This document shows positions 19,048 through 28,560 of a stretch of 64,000 nucleotides of DNA, piece by piece. How positions within the stretch are numbered: the first letter of the stretch is position 1; every line of letters starts with the position of its first letter. The stretch lies in assembly GCA_008704415.1 (NCBI GenBank), contig VXIS01000208.1:21916-85915 (forward strand). Reading direction: 5' to 3'. The translations under genes and the position numbers were made by a program. A model generated the notes under the pieces. That model ran no database searches, was not told the origin of the DNA, and worked only from the letters and a program-made list of their open reading frames with translations. The DNA is from Sphaerosporella brunnea. Taxonomy: Eukaryota; Ascomycota; Pezizomycetes; Pezizales; Pyronemataceae.

Positions 19048-20039
19048 GCTGAGTTGACCCATGAGACAGTATCAATGGGTGGTGTTACCTGCCTTCGATG
19101 AACTTCTCTCTCAGTTTGAAGACAGTAGACACTTCCATACACACGTCGACAATACTTCGTCCCATCGTATTACGTCCTTGAATGCGAGGCAGTCCTGGAT
19201 AGGTATATGCCTTGCCCCCATTCCACCGACGTCTGGCTTGCTCCTACCTGACTCCTACCTCCTGTGCTGCTCAAATTGGAACCCATTGCGTTCGCTCTGC
19301 TTCAAAGTGGCTTCTACTAACCTGCACACAGGTAGTATGAACTGTTGGATCGCACGCCAGTCTACGACGCTTCTTTGGCGCTTCACCCAGAAGGGAAGTT
19401 CGAGTCTGTTGAGCAGGAGTGGGAGGACAGGCCTATGAGGAAGAGAGCCGGTTGACTGATTCCAAGTATATCGACTCCAGCGGTTTCAGCAGCTTCCGGT
19501 TGAGAATTTTGCGGGCCCGCCGGACTATTCGGTGAAGGCCCTCGATATCGGTTCTCGCTGGCCTTTTGGGAAGAGATCTCCCCCCGATGGGAGTAAAATT
19601 GAATGCTATTCCTGCTATGTCAACAGAGGCCGAGCGTATTTTCAGCGGGTATGTACTCTATGTTTCCCTTATTCCGGGCATGGCTGACTATGATACTGGG
19701 GTGGTAGCTGTCGATACACAATTACTGACCAGCGAGCTTCCCTTGGGGATGATATCATCGAAGTGATTGAATGTCTGAAGTCCTGGGCGCGCAAGTCTCT
19801 TGTGTATGGACCGGACTCGCTGATCGATAAAGTTGAACGCATGTCGAGCAATTTGGAAACACGGTCAGCGCATATGGAATAAGCGGTGGTTGTTGGGCAG
19901 AGCGATCTCAGATCGTTGGGGGCGCAGTTTGACGTCTTCTTAAGGTTCTTGTGTTCTTTAAACAATGGAACATATTTCAGGTGCGGTGCCTGGCGGGCCG
20001 ACGGGCGCCTACATATCCTATCCCATCCGGCGGCCGTGG

Positions 20040-20158
20040 GCCCCTGGATCTCGGTCCAAAATGCCTGGGCCAACGGGCCTCGATTTGAAACGCCCGTTTG
20101 ATTCAAACGGGTTCAGATCGTGCAGAAAGCCGGACCGGCCGGTCTGTTGGCAGCTCTG
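20040..20158 (+). mobile_element. Right terminus of the hAT transposase element
   Basis: The palindrome at 20093-20111 (arms CCCGTTTGA and TCAAACGGG) is followed by GGTCTGTTGGCAGCTCTG ending at 20158, about 275 bases after the stop of the last transposase exon. This is probably the 3' end of the element that carried the gene at 16797-19882. The matching left end was not identified. Confidence 0.6.
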
Positions 20159-21047
20159 TGCAGCTGCTACTATCAATAACAAAATCAGCGTCGATAGTTT
20201 GCCGGATAGACCCTGGCGACCGCTTGCCAAAGTCGGCCCATAGTGCGGTCATCGCGTATCCAACACACCGTGGCTGCCCAGCTACACATTCCAATGCGAC
20301 TTCCACGTTTCCCAAAATTCAACACCTCCTTAGGTGGCACAGTTCACCTTACGTTTTTGACAAACACAAAATGGGCAGTTAGACTGCAAGCTAAGACGGA
20401 GCAGCACCAACGGACAGGCCTCGAGCTCCTGCAGGCGAGTGATGGGCGGAATAGTGCTGGCACCTTGCAGGCGGAGTCGAGGAAAACGCGCCAGGATCTT
20501 CGCTGGCCCCTATAACAGGGCCCCGTCTGGTCAACCGGATGTGCGCTGGCTGCTCTGCGCTTTTCATCAAGGTACGATCCACACCGGTGCTCCACCACCC
20601 GCGCTATGTACCCCTCCTTGCTTAGCGGGGGCTCATACTATGGTGAGTTGACCTTAAATGTGTACCGCAAGCGCAAGCCCGCAGGTCACGATGACTGCCG
20701 AGAGCCTATCACCTCCCACTGAACGACAGCGCGTTTCGGTGAACAGTGTGAAGGATGACCTTGAAGATCTTAGCTGCGTCAGTGATTCCTAAGCGCTGGG
20801 ACCAGAAAAGTCACCGCCTCTTGTCCAGGGAGTGCAGCCAGTGATCGGAGTCTGTGGACTGCTGGCCTTTGGTTAGAGACAACAACGGACGCACGTTGTG
20901 GTGGCCATCTCCTGAACCACCAATGCGAATCGACCTGGCATGCAGTGTTTGTCACTCCATGTCTGTGTCGGTCACGGACAGTGTTTGAAGGTATTCAGAC
21001 GACGCAATCGGATCCGATGTGATGTGTCCATACAGCTGGTGTGAAAA
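20159..21047. other. No supported gene
   Basis: Short frames on both strands with no domain. No repeats were noted apart from the duplicated segment that follows. Confidence 0.45.
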
Positions 21048-21192
21048 CACCACGCGTGATGCTATTCACTTCGTAGACGTGCAGCGGTCTAAACTCAACG
21101 CCGCTGCACTGAAAGATCAAGTCTATATCCTGGCCCAGGGTCCTGCGGTCCGCTGCGGTCCCTCCAACGTGGCATGGGCTGGGTTGACCCGG
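21048..21192 (+). repeat. Duplicated ~120-bp segment, copy 2
   Basis: Second copy of the segment at 18928-19047. One frame is open through this copy (AIHFVDVQRSKLNAAALKDQ), whereas copy 1 has a stop, so this may be closer to the source. Confidence 0.7.
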
Positions 21193-21929
21193 GGGCACAC
21201 GACGCGGGCCGAGACGCAGGCTGGGACGAGTGTCTTCCATGATCGTTCGCGGTCGAATAAAGACAATAAAACCTGATGACAAATAATAACACACCTCAAC
21301 GCTCCTGCAAATTCGACGAAGTATTTGAGGTCTGCATTGCTCGGAGGGATAGAATGTACCTGGGATATATGTTATATCTATACCCCGTAGCAGGTCGCGT
21401 TCAGCACTCTCACCACGTTCCGGGGCTGGAAGAAAGTCCAAGTGCTACTCCCTATATAAGCGGTTTACCTGGATTTCACCTCACTATTTACCTCATAGGA
21501 ACAGATGGGACATTTTCAGCCGGAGTCTATCTCCGGACACTTCAACTACCTTCAACGCCATCATCACAGGCCGGGTGTCGCCCCGTCGGTTGCGCAATCG
21601 GTACAGACTTCAGACGTCATCCGCTGTGAAATATACGCTGGCGAGCTAGCATTGGGACGTAGGAGAGGCAAAAACGTGTATTTCACAGGTACACGATGCG
21701 GGCAAGGTGCACACCGTCGACAACGCTTTCGATTATTCTTCCCGACTATCACTTGATCCCGGCTTTCATCAACAATTTTATCTGACGCACTCCAATAATG
21801 TCCGCCAAGCACCTCCCGTGTTCACCAGACTCGCAGGATGACATTTACGACAGTGTTAGCGTCCTCCCTGAAGACTCCGCCTCGCAATTGTCCACGCCAG
21901 TCCTACCGGTATCTGAGTCGGTCGTGCAT
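21193..21929. other. No supported gene; 3' side of the polyQ gene
   Basis: No supported gene on either strand. It may include the 3' untranslated region of the minus-strand gene ending at 21930. Confidence 0.4.
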
Positions 21930-23117
21930 TTACTGTTTTGTCGAAAGCCAAATGGTGCCGAAATGTCTTCTGTCAGCAATATCCCTCCAATCTTCGTCAT
22001 TCCGAAGTTCGTGCTGCGTAAAGTCTGGCAGCTCAGCAACGATCAAGAATCCGTGGTCCGCTCGCTGGAACCAATGCGAAACTCGAGCGACGACCCAACT
22101 GAGTGGTGCTGTCCGTGGTATCGTAATACGGTCGTCCGATGTGCGATACCGTGCGATAAGGCCATCGCCGCTCGACCACTGTTCCCATTTCTCCCCAAAG
22201 ATCGTGATCTCGGCATTGCGGGGGTCTTCGATGATCTCCTTCCAAATGTTCTCAGCTGTCAAATAGCGTACAGCAGGTGCCGGGAACTGCACGAAGGCTC
22301 CCAACTTGTACCCAGAGTTGACTGTGTAGAAGTATTGGGCGAGGCGTGAGACCAACGAAGGCAGCGTACAGAGGCGCGAGATAGCGAGACGGACATTGAC
22401 AGACACAATGGTTATGATTATTGTGTGCGGCGTTACCTGAACGCGTGGTGCGATGCTGTTCACGACTTGCTGTGGGCATGTCAGCGTGTTCGGGATCATA
22501 ACGAGGGGGTAACATACTGTCAGTTGATCGAGCTTTCTGCTATGCTCTTCGTTTGCCTGACGGACCTCCAGCCTGAGGTCCTGCAGTGATCCTGGACGTT
22601 GCACATCCTGTTGAAGCTGTCGCTCGTTGCGCTGCGATTGCTGCAGATGAGTCGCCGGGTGCTGAATCTGCCGCTGTAATGCATGCTGCTGCTGCTGCTG
22701 CTGTTGCTGAAGCTGTTGTGCTTGCTGCAGAAGCTGCTGCTGTTGCGCTGGAGGCGGCACCAGAGCAGCGGCAGGCGGGAGTGCACGAGGAACCACAGCA
22801 GGCAATCGGCGCCTCTTCCGAATCGCCGTCGTGCCAAGAACAACGACCTGGGTCAAAATATGGAACATTTCAGATCCGTCGACCACCTGCAACTGACGCC
22901 CAACGAACAGAGCCGGCCAAAGCGTCGCTAACTGAGCCTCGTTGGCCAAAGCGACGAGTGCTCTAGCCCAACGGCCTGGATCGTTGCTGTTGGTGGGGTG
23001 TTCATCGGGCCACCATCCATTCACAATCGCAGCTTCGCCCAATATCAAGTGCACCTTTACGCCAGCGATTGGAGGCGCAATCTGGTGCTGGTTCTGGATG
23101 TAAACCATACTAGCCAT
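21930..23117 (-). CDS. Polyglutamine-rich protein, unknown function (~395 aa)
   Basis: It starts at the ATG at 23117 in good context (CAAAATGG) and ends with a TAA at 21930. Residues 1-120 look globular (MASMVYIQNQHQIAPPIAGV, LILGEAAIVNGWWPDEHP). Then comes a basic KRRRL patch and a Pro/Gln region with long Gln runs (about residues 130-190), encoded by CAG/CAA-rich DNA near 22600-22750. The C-terminal 120 residues again look globular (SYKL-type Phe/Trp-rich, IFGEKWEQWSSGDGLIARYR). A 48-bp segment, 22517-22470, has a GTATGT donor, GCTGACA branch and CCACAG acceptor. Because 48 is a multiple of three it may be an intron although the frame stays open; a second intron may follow. Poly-Q with a basic patch hints at a nuclear role, but this is inference. 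Confidence 0.6.
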   Translation of the reverse strand: MASMVYIQNQHQIAPPIAGVKVHLILGEAAIVNGWWPDEHPTNSNDPGRWARALVALANEAQLATLWPALFVGRQLQVVDGSEMFHILTQVVVLGTTAIRKRRRLPAVVPRALPPAAALVPPPAQQQQLLQQAQQLQQQQQQQQHALQRQIQHPATHLQQSQRNERQLQQDVQRPGSLQDLRLEVRQANEEHSRKLDQLTVCYPLVMIPNTLTCPQQVVNSIAPRVQVTPHTIIITIVSVNVRLAISRLCTLPSLVSRLAQYFYTVNSGYKLGAFVQFPAPAVRYLTAENIWKEIIEDPRNAEITIFGEKWEQWSSGDGLIARYRTSDDRITIPRTAPLSWVVARVSHWFQRADHGFLIVAELPDFTQHELRNDEDWRDIADRRHFGTIWLSTKQ

Positions 23118-23130
23118 TTTGCTTGATGGT

Positions 23131-23262
23131 CTGCGTGCAATGCTTAGCTACTTGCGATTGAAATGGTGAGGAGAACATACCTGCAAAAGAAAAGATGCTA
23201 AAGAGTAAACAATCTAATGGCGCAACCTGACAAAAACGCAGGCGAGATAATTGTTTACTAAC
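23131..23262 (-). other. Two abutting 5' leader introns
   Basis: Upstream of the ATG on the minus strand, 23180-23131 (50 bp) has donor GTATGT, branch AGCTAAG and acceptor ACGCAG. Directly before it, 23262-23181 (82 bp) has donor GTTAGTAA and a strong polypyrimidine acceptor TTTTCTTTTGCAG that touches the next donor with no exon between. Either the second is a zero-length-exon (recursive) splice site or only one of the two is used. Confidence 0.45.
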
Positions 23263-23345
23263 CGTGAGAGCTATTGGAATGGTTAGACGATAGTGGGGCT
23301 GAGCTGTGGGGATGGTAAACGTGTGTGGGCTGATCGGGGGAGGGG

Positions 23346-23490
23346 GAAGGTACAAGGTGTGTGGGGAGGTGAGATATTGCCGCTTGTCTTGGTTGGATGG
23401 TATCGTTCTTGGGGGAAGGTACAAGGTGTCGGGGAGGTGAGAGATTGCCGCTTGTCTTGGTCGGATGGTGTCGTTGTTGGGGGAAGGTAG
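23346..23490 (-). promoter_or_regulatory. 68-bp tandem duplication in the polyQ gene promoter
   Basis: A 68-bp unit starts at about 23346, 23414 and (partial) 23482. On the gene strand it is pyrimidine- and C-rich and contains CACCTTGTACCTTCCCCC, ATACCATCC and AGACAAGCGGCAAT. It lies about 230-370 bases upstream of the ATG, so it may duplicate transcription-factor sites. No TATA box is obvious. Confidence 0.5.
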
Positions 23491-23540
23491 AAGGCAGCTT
23501 CGATTGAGGGGAAAGGAAAGTGGCAGTTCAAGCAGTTCAA

Positions 23541-24041
23541 TGTGGAGGGGGTAGGGCTAGGAGGGAGCCTGTGTTAATTGTCACTCGACCCACCATTTCA
23601 TCGTTAGCCCTAACCCTTGCAGAAACAGTCGACCATCACTCGTTCACTCATTGGGTGTGAGGTGATATCACATAATAGAAGGTATAGTTGAACTCGCGGA
23701 AACACACATCACCAAATAGGACAATTTACTGGTCCGCCTTGGTCACTTTCTGCCGGATCCGGGCAAATTGACAATACCGAACACCTCTGCCCCTGGCGCA
23801 ACAGCGACGATTGGATAGGTCAACGATCGTGCAAGTGAGCGGAGAAGAGTGGTAATTACGAGGAGTGGCCCAGAGCATCAGCGATGTCCAGGAATAAAGG
23901 ATTATGGTCATCCTGCCCATTGATTGCGCGAGCCACCACGTGCTGCTCCTCATAAGCGTGAAGCTCACGAGGCTGATCCGGTTGAGGCACTGTGAATTCG
24001 GAGGGTGCGCGGGAGTCACCACAAATTTTCAACCGCAACCT
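23541..24041. other. No supported gene
   Basis: Short frames only. The minus-strand frame at 24044-23856 has no recognisable domain. Confidence 0.4.
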
Positions 24042-24108
24042 CACTGACCCGTTACTGACCCCCGGTCAGTCCCTCTACTGACCCTCCCGGTCATTGACCG
24101 GTCAGTGC
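24042..24108. repeat. Inverted-repeat cluster of ACTGACC / GGTCAGT
   Basis: CACTGACC at the left and GGTCAGTG at the right end enclose further ACTGACC and GGTCAGT copies and a GGTCATTGACC core. The cluster is 67 bp and can fold on itself. It may be a small TIR element remnant; the borders are not supported by a target duplication. Confidence 0.4.
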
Positions 24109-24309
24109 CATTTCTGCCGATGTCGACTGTTACTTGTGGGTGTCCAGATAAAAGGGTCGTGACCAGCCGCTTTGGCCTTTTTCTGGGCGGATGTACATAC
24201 TGATCTGTAGCCGGGAGTTGTCACGACGTACTATCATCGCGTCGCCCAACATGATATTTGAGAACTACCTACGTTCTTACCGTCCACTGCGTGAAACCTA
24301 TCGTCAACA

Positions 24310-24321
24310 GGTTATGAGCCC
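24310..24321 (+). promoter_or_regulatory. Copia primer-binding site (half tRNA-iMet type)
   Basis: GGTTATGAGCCC immediately follows the CA end of the left LTR. The universal anticodon loop of initiator tRNA-Met (GGGCUCAUAACC) is its exact complement. Confidence 0.7.
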
Positions 24322-24570
24322 GGCGCTACGACTTCGATAAGAACAGACAACCCCAGGAAGAGACGCGACGACGAGGCGCCGCTGCAGAAGCGCAGACCCG
24401 AAAAGAGAAGTCGCGACAAGGTCGGAAACCGAGCTGCTATTGGACAAGTTTGAGCAGCGCGGACCGAGAGCTGTCGGTATATACAGACGGACGAAGTTGA
24501 GCAGCCGGATCCCAAAGCGGTGGGTATAAACCGCCGACGCTGCTGCGGACGCGATTTGAGCAGCGGAAAC

Positions 24571-25100
24571 CCTGAAGTTGCGGGGTCAAGACAACTGAAG
24601 CTTGATGAGCCGTTTGCGAATCGAAACGACTGAAGCTTACGAAAACCCTGAAGTTGTGGGGGTTAAGACAACTGGAGCTTGGAGGATCGTTTCCAGACCG
24701 AAGAAAAGCGGTTTTAGCTCACGGAAGGAGCTTGGAGAACCGTATGAGGAATCGCAGAGGAACGATCGTAGCTCTCCGACAGCCTTAAGCTGTGGGCTTA
24801 AGACAACTGGAGATCGTTTCCAGACCGAAGAAAAGCGGTTTTAGCTCACCGAAGCAGCTTGGAGAACCGTTTGAGGGATCGCCGAGAAACGATCGTAGCT
24901 CACCGACAGCCTGAAGTTGTGGGCTTAAGACAACTGGAGCTTGAAGGATCGCTTGCGGACAAGAACGAAGCAATCTTAGCTCAACGAAAGCCTGACGTTG
25001 TGGGCTCAAGACAACTGGAGCCTGGACGATCGTTTGCGGACCGAAAGGAAGCGATCATAGCTCATCGAAAGCCTGAGTTGGGGCATCAGACAACTGGCTC
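24571..25100 (+). repeat. 81-bp (27-codon) tandem repeats inside the copia relic
   Basis: CCTGAAGTTGTGGG-type unit starts lie at 24571, 24647, about 24783, 24910, 24991 and 25072. The last two intervals are exactly 81 bp and keep one frame, with units of the form PEVVGLRQLELEGSLADK + NEAILAQRK. Earlier units have a 55-bp insertion and broken frame. The array may be a degenerated repetitive Gag or an acquired sequence. Confidence 0.75.
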
Positions 25101-25410
25101 TTGAAGGCGTGTCCGACGGATCGGAAGATAACCGGGTTGAACTCAGCGAGGAAGCTTGGAGGATCGTTTGCAGACCGATAAAAAACGACTTTAGCCCGAC
25201 GAATTGAATCTGTTTTGCCAGAAAATCAGGAGACAATTCCAGGCAAAAGGGAGAGTGATAGGGGAGCCGACGTTTACCTACGTCTGATTGGCGATTCGGC
25301 GCGACCGCTGAAACCGTCATATCTGGATATCCTGACCGGATTCGGAATCGAGGATAGTTTGAGAAAGATTTTACCGAGGCAATGCAACTGGCGACCCCAC
25401 GAGTGACGTG

Positions 25411-25650
25411 ACGACAAAGAAGCTTGCGACCAAGACTTATATCAGCAGGCAATCGGCAGTCTCTTATATGCGGCCATTGGAAGCAGACCGGACATCGCAT
25501 ATACCATGGGGAATACTACGAGACACTTGACACTTCGCTACCATGCGTTGCGCGAGCGGATCGAATCCGGAGATCTCACGTTGGAGCAAGTCACCAAAAC
25601 TGTTCGACAGCCATCTCCGTCAGGCAATTTTGACGATGACAACTACGAAT
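25411..25650 (+). pseudogene. Ty1/copia RT/RNase H scrap with internal deletion
   Basis: DLYQQAIGSLLYAAIGSRPD and IAYTMGNTTRHL match the linker after the copia reverse transcriptase. They are joined directly to LRYHALRERIESGDLTLEQV, the last helix of copia RNase H (the KYHFIRE motif region). The roughly 170 residues that normally lie between are absent. Confidence 0.75.
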
Positions 25651-26231
25651 CGACCAGCTACAGGGAGCAGTGAGGCAACTGGACGGGGTACGCCACTGCA
25701 GACGGCGGAGATAGTGGTTTCGTTGAAGACAGTCAAGCTTCGAATACAGAAGATGGACATCGTTTATGCTCAGACAGGGGGAGTCATCATACCTGCGACT
25801 ATCTGTGTGGCTATGGATCTAACTCTGAATCAAATGGTGATCAAGTACGTTGCGGTAGCCCGACGGATCACACTGCTAATACGTCAACCGACTGGAGCTA
25901 TCTGGGAATGACTCCGGCAACTCGGCAGGGCATTGGGCAGCCGAAATATGAGTATCTGCTGTGATGGATGGACGAAGCCGTTGGAAATCCGGAGGACATG
26001 GGATCACGCGGCGCTGGGAAGGATCGGGGGGGTATAGTTCATGCTCGGATAGGGGGAGTGTTGAGACATAGAGTATCACTCTCTGGTGGATCTGAGTATG
26101 AACTAGTGATATACCAGTGCTCGTTTCTGCCTCTTAAGGGCGCACCAACTCGCACTTAGCTCTGAACATTGCAATATATCTCTTCACCTACGTTCTTAGT
26201 GTCCACTGCGTGAAAGCTATCGTCAACAGAA

Positions 26232-26620
26232 ATGAGCGCCCATCAACAGCAACTCCAGACACCACCCGATGAACTTGACCGTTGCCGGCAGATGCCTTTT
26301 ATGTCTACCGCTGAGTGTGAAACGCGGTATAGCTCTAACGCACTTTTATGGTGGGCAGAGACAGGCCGTATGATGTTTCCTCGACTCGCAATGATGGCGA
26401 AGGACTATTATTCGACCTAGCGTAAGTCATCTTACCATACTCTTGTTGTGTGAATGCTAATGCCGCGGTTTAGCTTGCGGAACGGCTCTTCTGCGCTGCA
26501 GGGAACGCTCAAGAAAGCCATCAAGCTCATATGGCCCCCGAGACTCCTCAGGTCCTCATCACGTTGGACGCATGGTGGAAGCAGGGCGGTCTAGAGTGTG
26601 ATTCGATCGTTGCCAGTGCA
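26232..26620 (+). pseudogene. hAT transposase C-terminal relic, second lineage
   Basis: NALLWWAETGRMMFPRLAMM and AKDYYST match the hAT dimerisation domain (WW...FP.LA.MA.DY pattern). After an intron at 26422-26473 (52 bp; donor GTAAGT, branch TGCTAATG, acceptor TTTAG) the frame SLAERLFCAAGNAQESH continues the ERLFSxAG motif, then ends with LITLDAWWKQGG. One extra base before the donor gives an in-frame TAG, so the copy is broken. The motifs differ from the FSG-type family at 16-20 kb, so this is a separate hAT lineage. It begins right after the copia right LTR. Confidence 0.7.
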
Positions 26621-28560
26621 TAGTGATTCCGTGGAGGACGACCGATGAAATGTTCCATGCCGAGCGGCTGGTCCAAATATTGCTATTGTACAAGGATAGC
26701 GTCTGCAATTGCATTGTTGTTATGGTTCTCGCCCATCTAGGTGCACCAGCGCGCTTGACCGGTCCGCTCAGTTTACCATGCGGACTGCAAGCTCTCGCGC
26801 GCCGGAGAGATTCTCTCCGGGTCTGGGCTGGTCTCGCAACGCCGCCGTCATTCTCCGTCAGTCTCGCCATTCTCGAGCGTTCTTGACAGTCCTCGACGTG
26901 TCTCAATCATTCTCAGTCCCGTCACGCGTTCTCGTGTGCATCACTGTGCATACCCCCGTCAGTGGGGGCGCTCAGCTTCAGCATGGGCCTGTGGGTGAGC
27001 GATGACACCAATCGCTGAGAGGCGGCGAGGAGAGATGCTTGGCGGGTCATTCGAGCGGGGATATTATCGCTCTACCGGGGTTCCGCAGTTCTCATGGTAG
27101 CAGTTGAGGGCTAGTTGTAGCTGACTCCCACTGATATGCTTGTTGCTCGTAGGTTTTGATGCAAACATTTTTTTTTGAGAGAGAGCAAGTGAAAAAAAAC
27201 AACGGAATACGATGGTTGTAGGTGTGGTTGCTATGTGAGCAGTGTAGCGACAGAAATGGTACCGCTCGCCCCCTGTCTGATCCACTATACTAGGTTTGAT
27301 CCGCTATCTGGTCTAATATGTTAATCTAATCTAGATGATCTCTGTAATCTTGATCATGTGCGCAAGCCCCTGACTCATCGACTCCCAACATCCAGTGTCC
27401 AAGCGTGTTACAGAGCCGCGGAATGATGAAGATATACAGGCCGGGTTTTTCTCCGTGTTGATTGCATCGTGTTCTGTCGCTCACGAATCTGCTGCGCATC
27501 CTGCGCGCAATGCATAAGATAAGCGTGAACTGAGTGACCCAACGCAGAGTGTGTTGAGGAAGCAAGCGCAAATTGTGCCACAGCGGGTGAACACCAGAGT
27601 TCGCAGGCGGCGGACGCGCGTTGAAAAAATTGAGTGATTTTTGAGGATCAATTCGTGCGTGAAGACCGCGGTTACCACCCTGTGGCGTACCCTTTTTAAT
27701 TAAATCAAACGTGCATTACTAATATGCGGCAACTTCTATCTCTCTCAATCATCACCCACAGACCGCGCTACACAAGATCGCCGCGCCGCGCCTCGCCGCG
27801 CTGCACCAGCGCCATGTTTCTTTGCTGAGGTGTGTCCCCTACGCACTCCAGTTGTTGAACTGATGCTGATATGTTTGTTTAATAGAGTAGCGACGCGTTC
27901 TCTTGTTCCTACCACCCCTTTTCCTGCGCAACCCCTATGTATCCACGCGACCGACGACTGCATGCGCAGTAGTGGACCGTGTGCAGGATCTGAAAGTACA
28001 CAACAGAGCCAGCGGGGGTCCCGCGGGAGGCATCACTCCAGCTTGGATTCTCCATCACGGTTGCGCCAGGGTTGCGCGACGCCCACTGTACGGAATTTAT
28101 AATAAAACATCGCATCCATTCGCAACTAAAGCTGCCATGGCCTGAACAGGTGCGACAGTGTTCAGATGGAAAATTCATCTTGGTTGCTGTGGTATTGAGC
28201 ATTTTGGAGACGTGGGGTAGTGGCTGATTGCGGTGATGGTAGATAGGGAGTATCCCAGATAGGGGCGGGCGGAGGGAGAGCGGCGTTGATCCGCTCGCAC
28301 CGTGCAATTATTTTTCTTTATCATCCGCTTTTTTTTTTTAATTAAACAGGGCGGCTTTGTTGGTACTGTATATGGCAAAGTCACCACCCCCCTGTGTTCA
28401 CGCACGAATCGATCCCGATTTTTGGCTGCGCGGTCACGGCTGGGTCGCGCTGTGTGCATGCCCGATGTGGCTGCTGAATTAACCGAGATGAGACTGACAC
28501 GATCGCGCGATAAGATCACGCGATAAGATCAGGCGATAAGCTTGAAAACCGATAAGTTGC
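26621..28560. other. No supported gene; low-complexity patches
   Basis: TCTCGC/ATTCTC motifs recur at 26800-26940. A short GA run lies at about 27170-27190. A 13-bp unit GCGATAAGATCAC is repeated three times at 28507-28545. No exon chain or domain was recognised. Confidence 0.5.

Larger units (their letters stand above)
16797..19882 (+). pseudogene. hAT transposase gene, broken by nested insertions
   Basis: Collinear transposase pieces are visible. 16803-17018: [20 protein letters not shown] and LGYFTLDNA, typical of the hAT catalytic core. 17483-17739: LRCFGHILKLVEKALL and KRGPLGKLYNCI. 18618-18880: ATRWNGDS and LTPEDWQQLQFMLESLEHLK. 19070-19445: VVLPAFDELLSQFED and LLDRTPVYDASLALHPEGKF. 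19566-19882: the dimerisation end with AIPAMSTEAERIFSG, then an intron at 19649-19707 (59 bp, GTATGT...TAG) and a final in-frame exon to the stop at 19880. Copy B interrupts the gene at 17740-18617 and an iteron element at about 17019-17430. In-frame stops also occur. The right element end is probably at 20158. Confidence 0.8.
24128..26228 (+). mobile_element. Decayed Ty1/copia LTR element with internal tandem repeats
   Basis: The right LTR (26059-26228) begins TGTTGAGAC directly after the polypurine tract GGATAGGGGGAG and ends CGTCAACA. The left LTR (about 24128-24309) ends in the same TGCGTGAAA.CTATCGTCAACA block and is followed at once by GGTTATGAGCCC. That primer site is complementary to the anticodon loop of initiator tRNA-Met, as known for copia and Ty5 half-tRNA priming. 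The LTRs are strongly diverged toward their 5' parts. The interior holds an 81-bp repeat array and one pol scrap with most of pol deleted. No target duplication was found. Non-autonomous and old. Confidence 0.7.

Noticed and set aside
21798..22349. 183-codon plus-strand frame
   Set aside because: It is antisense to the C-terminal part of the polyQ gene, which has the better composition.
24123..26233. 5-bp duplication flanking the copia relic
   Set aside because: TCGAC on the left and GAAAT on the right do not match; the left border is itself uncertain.
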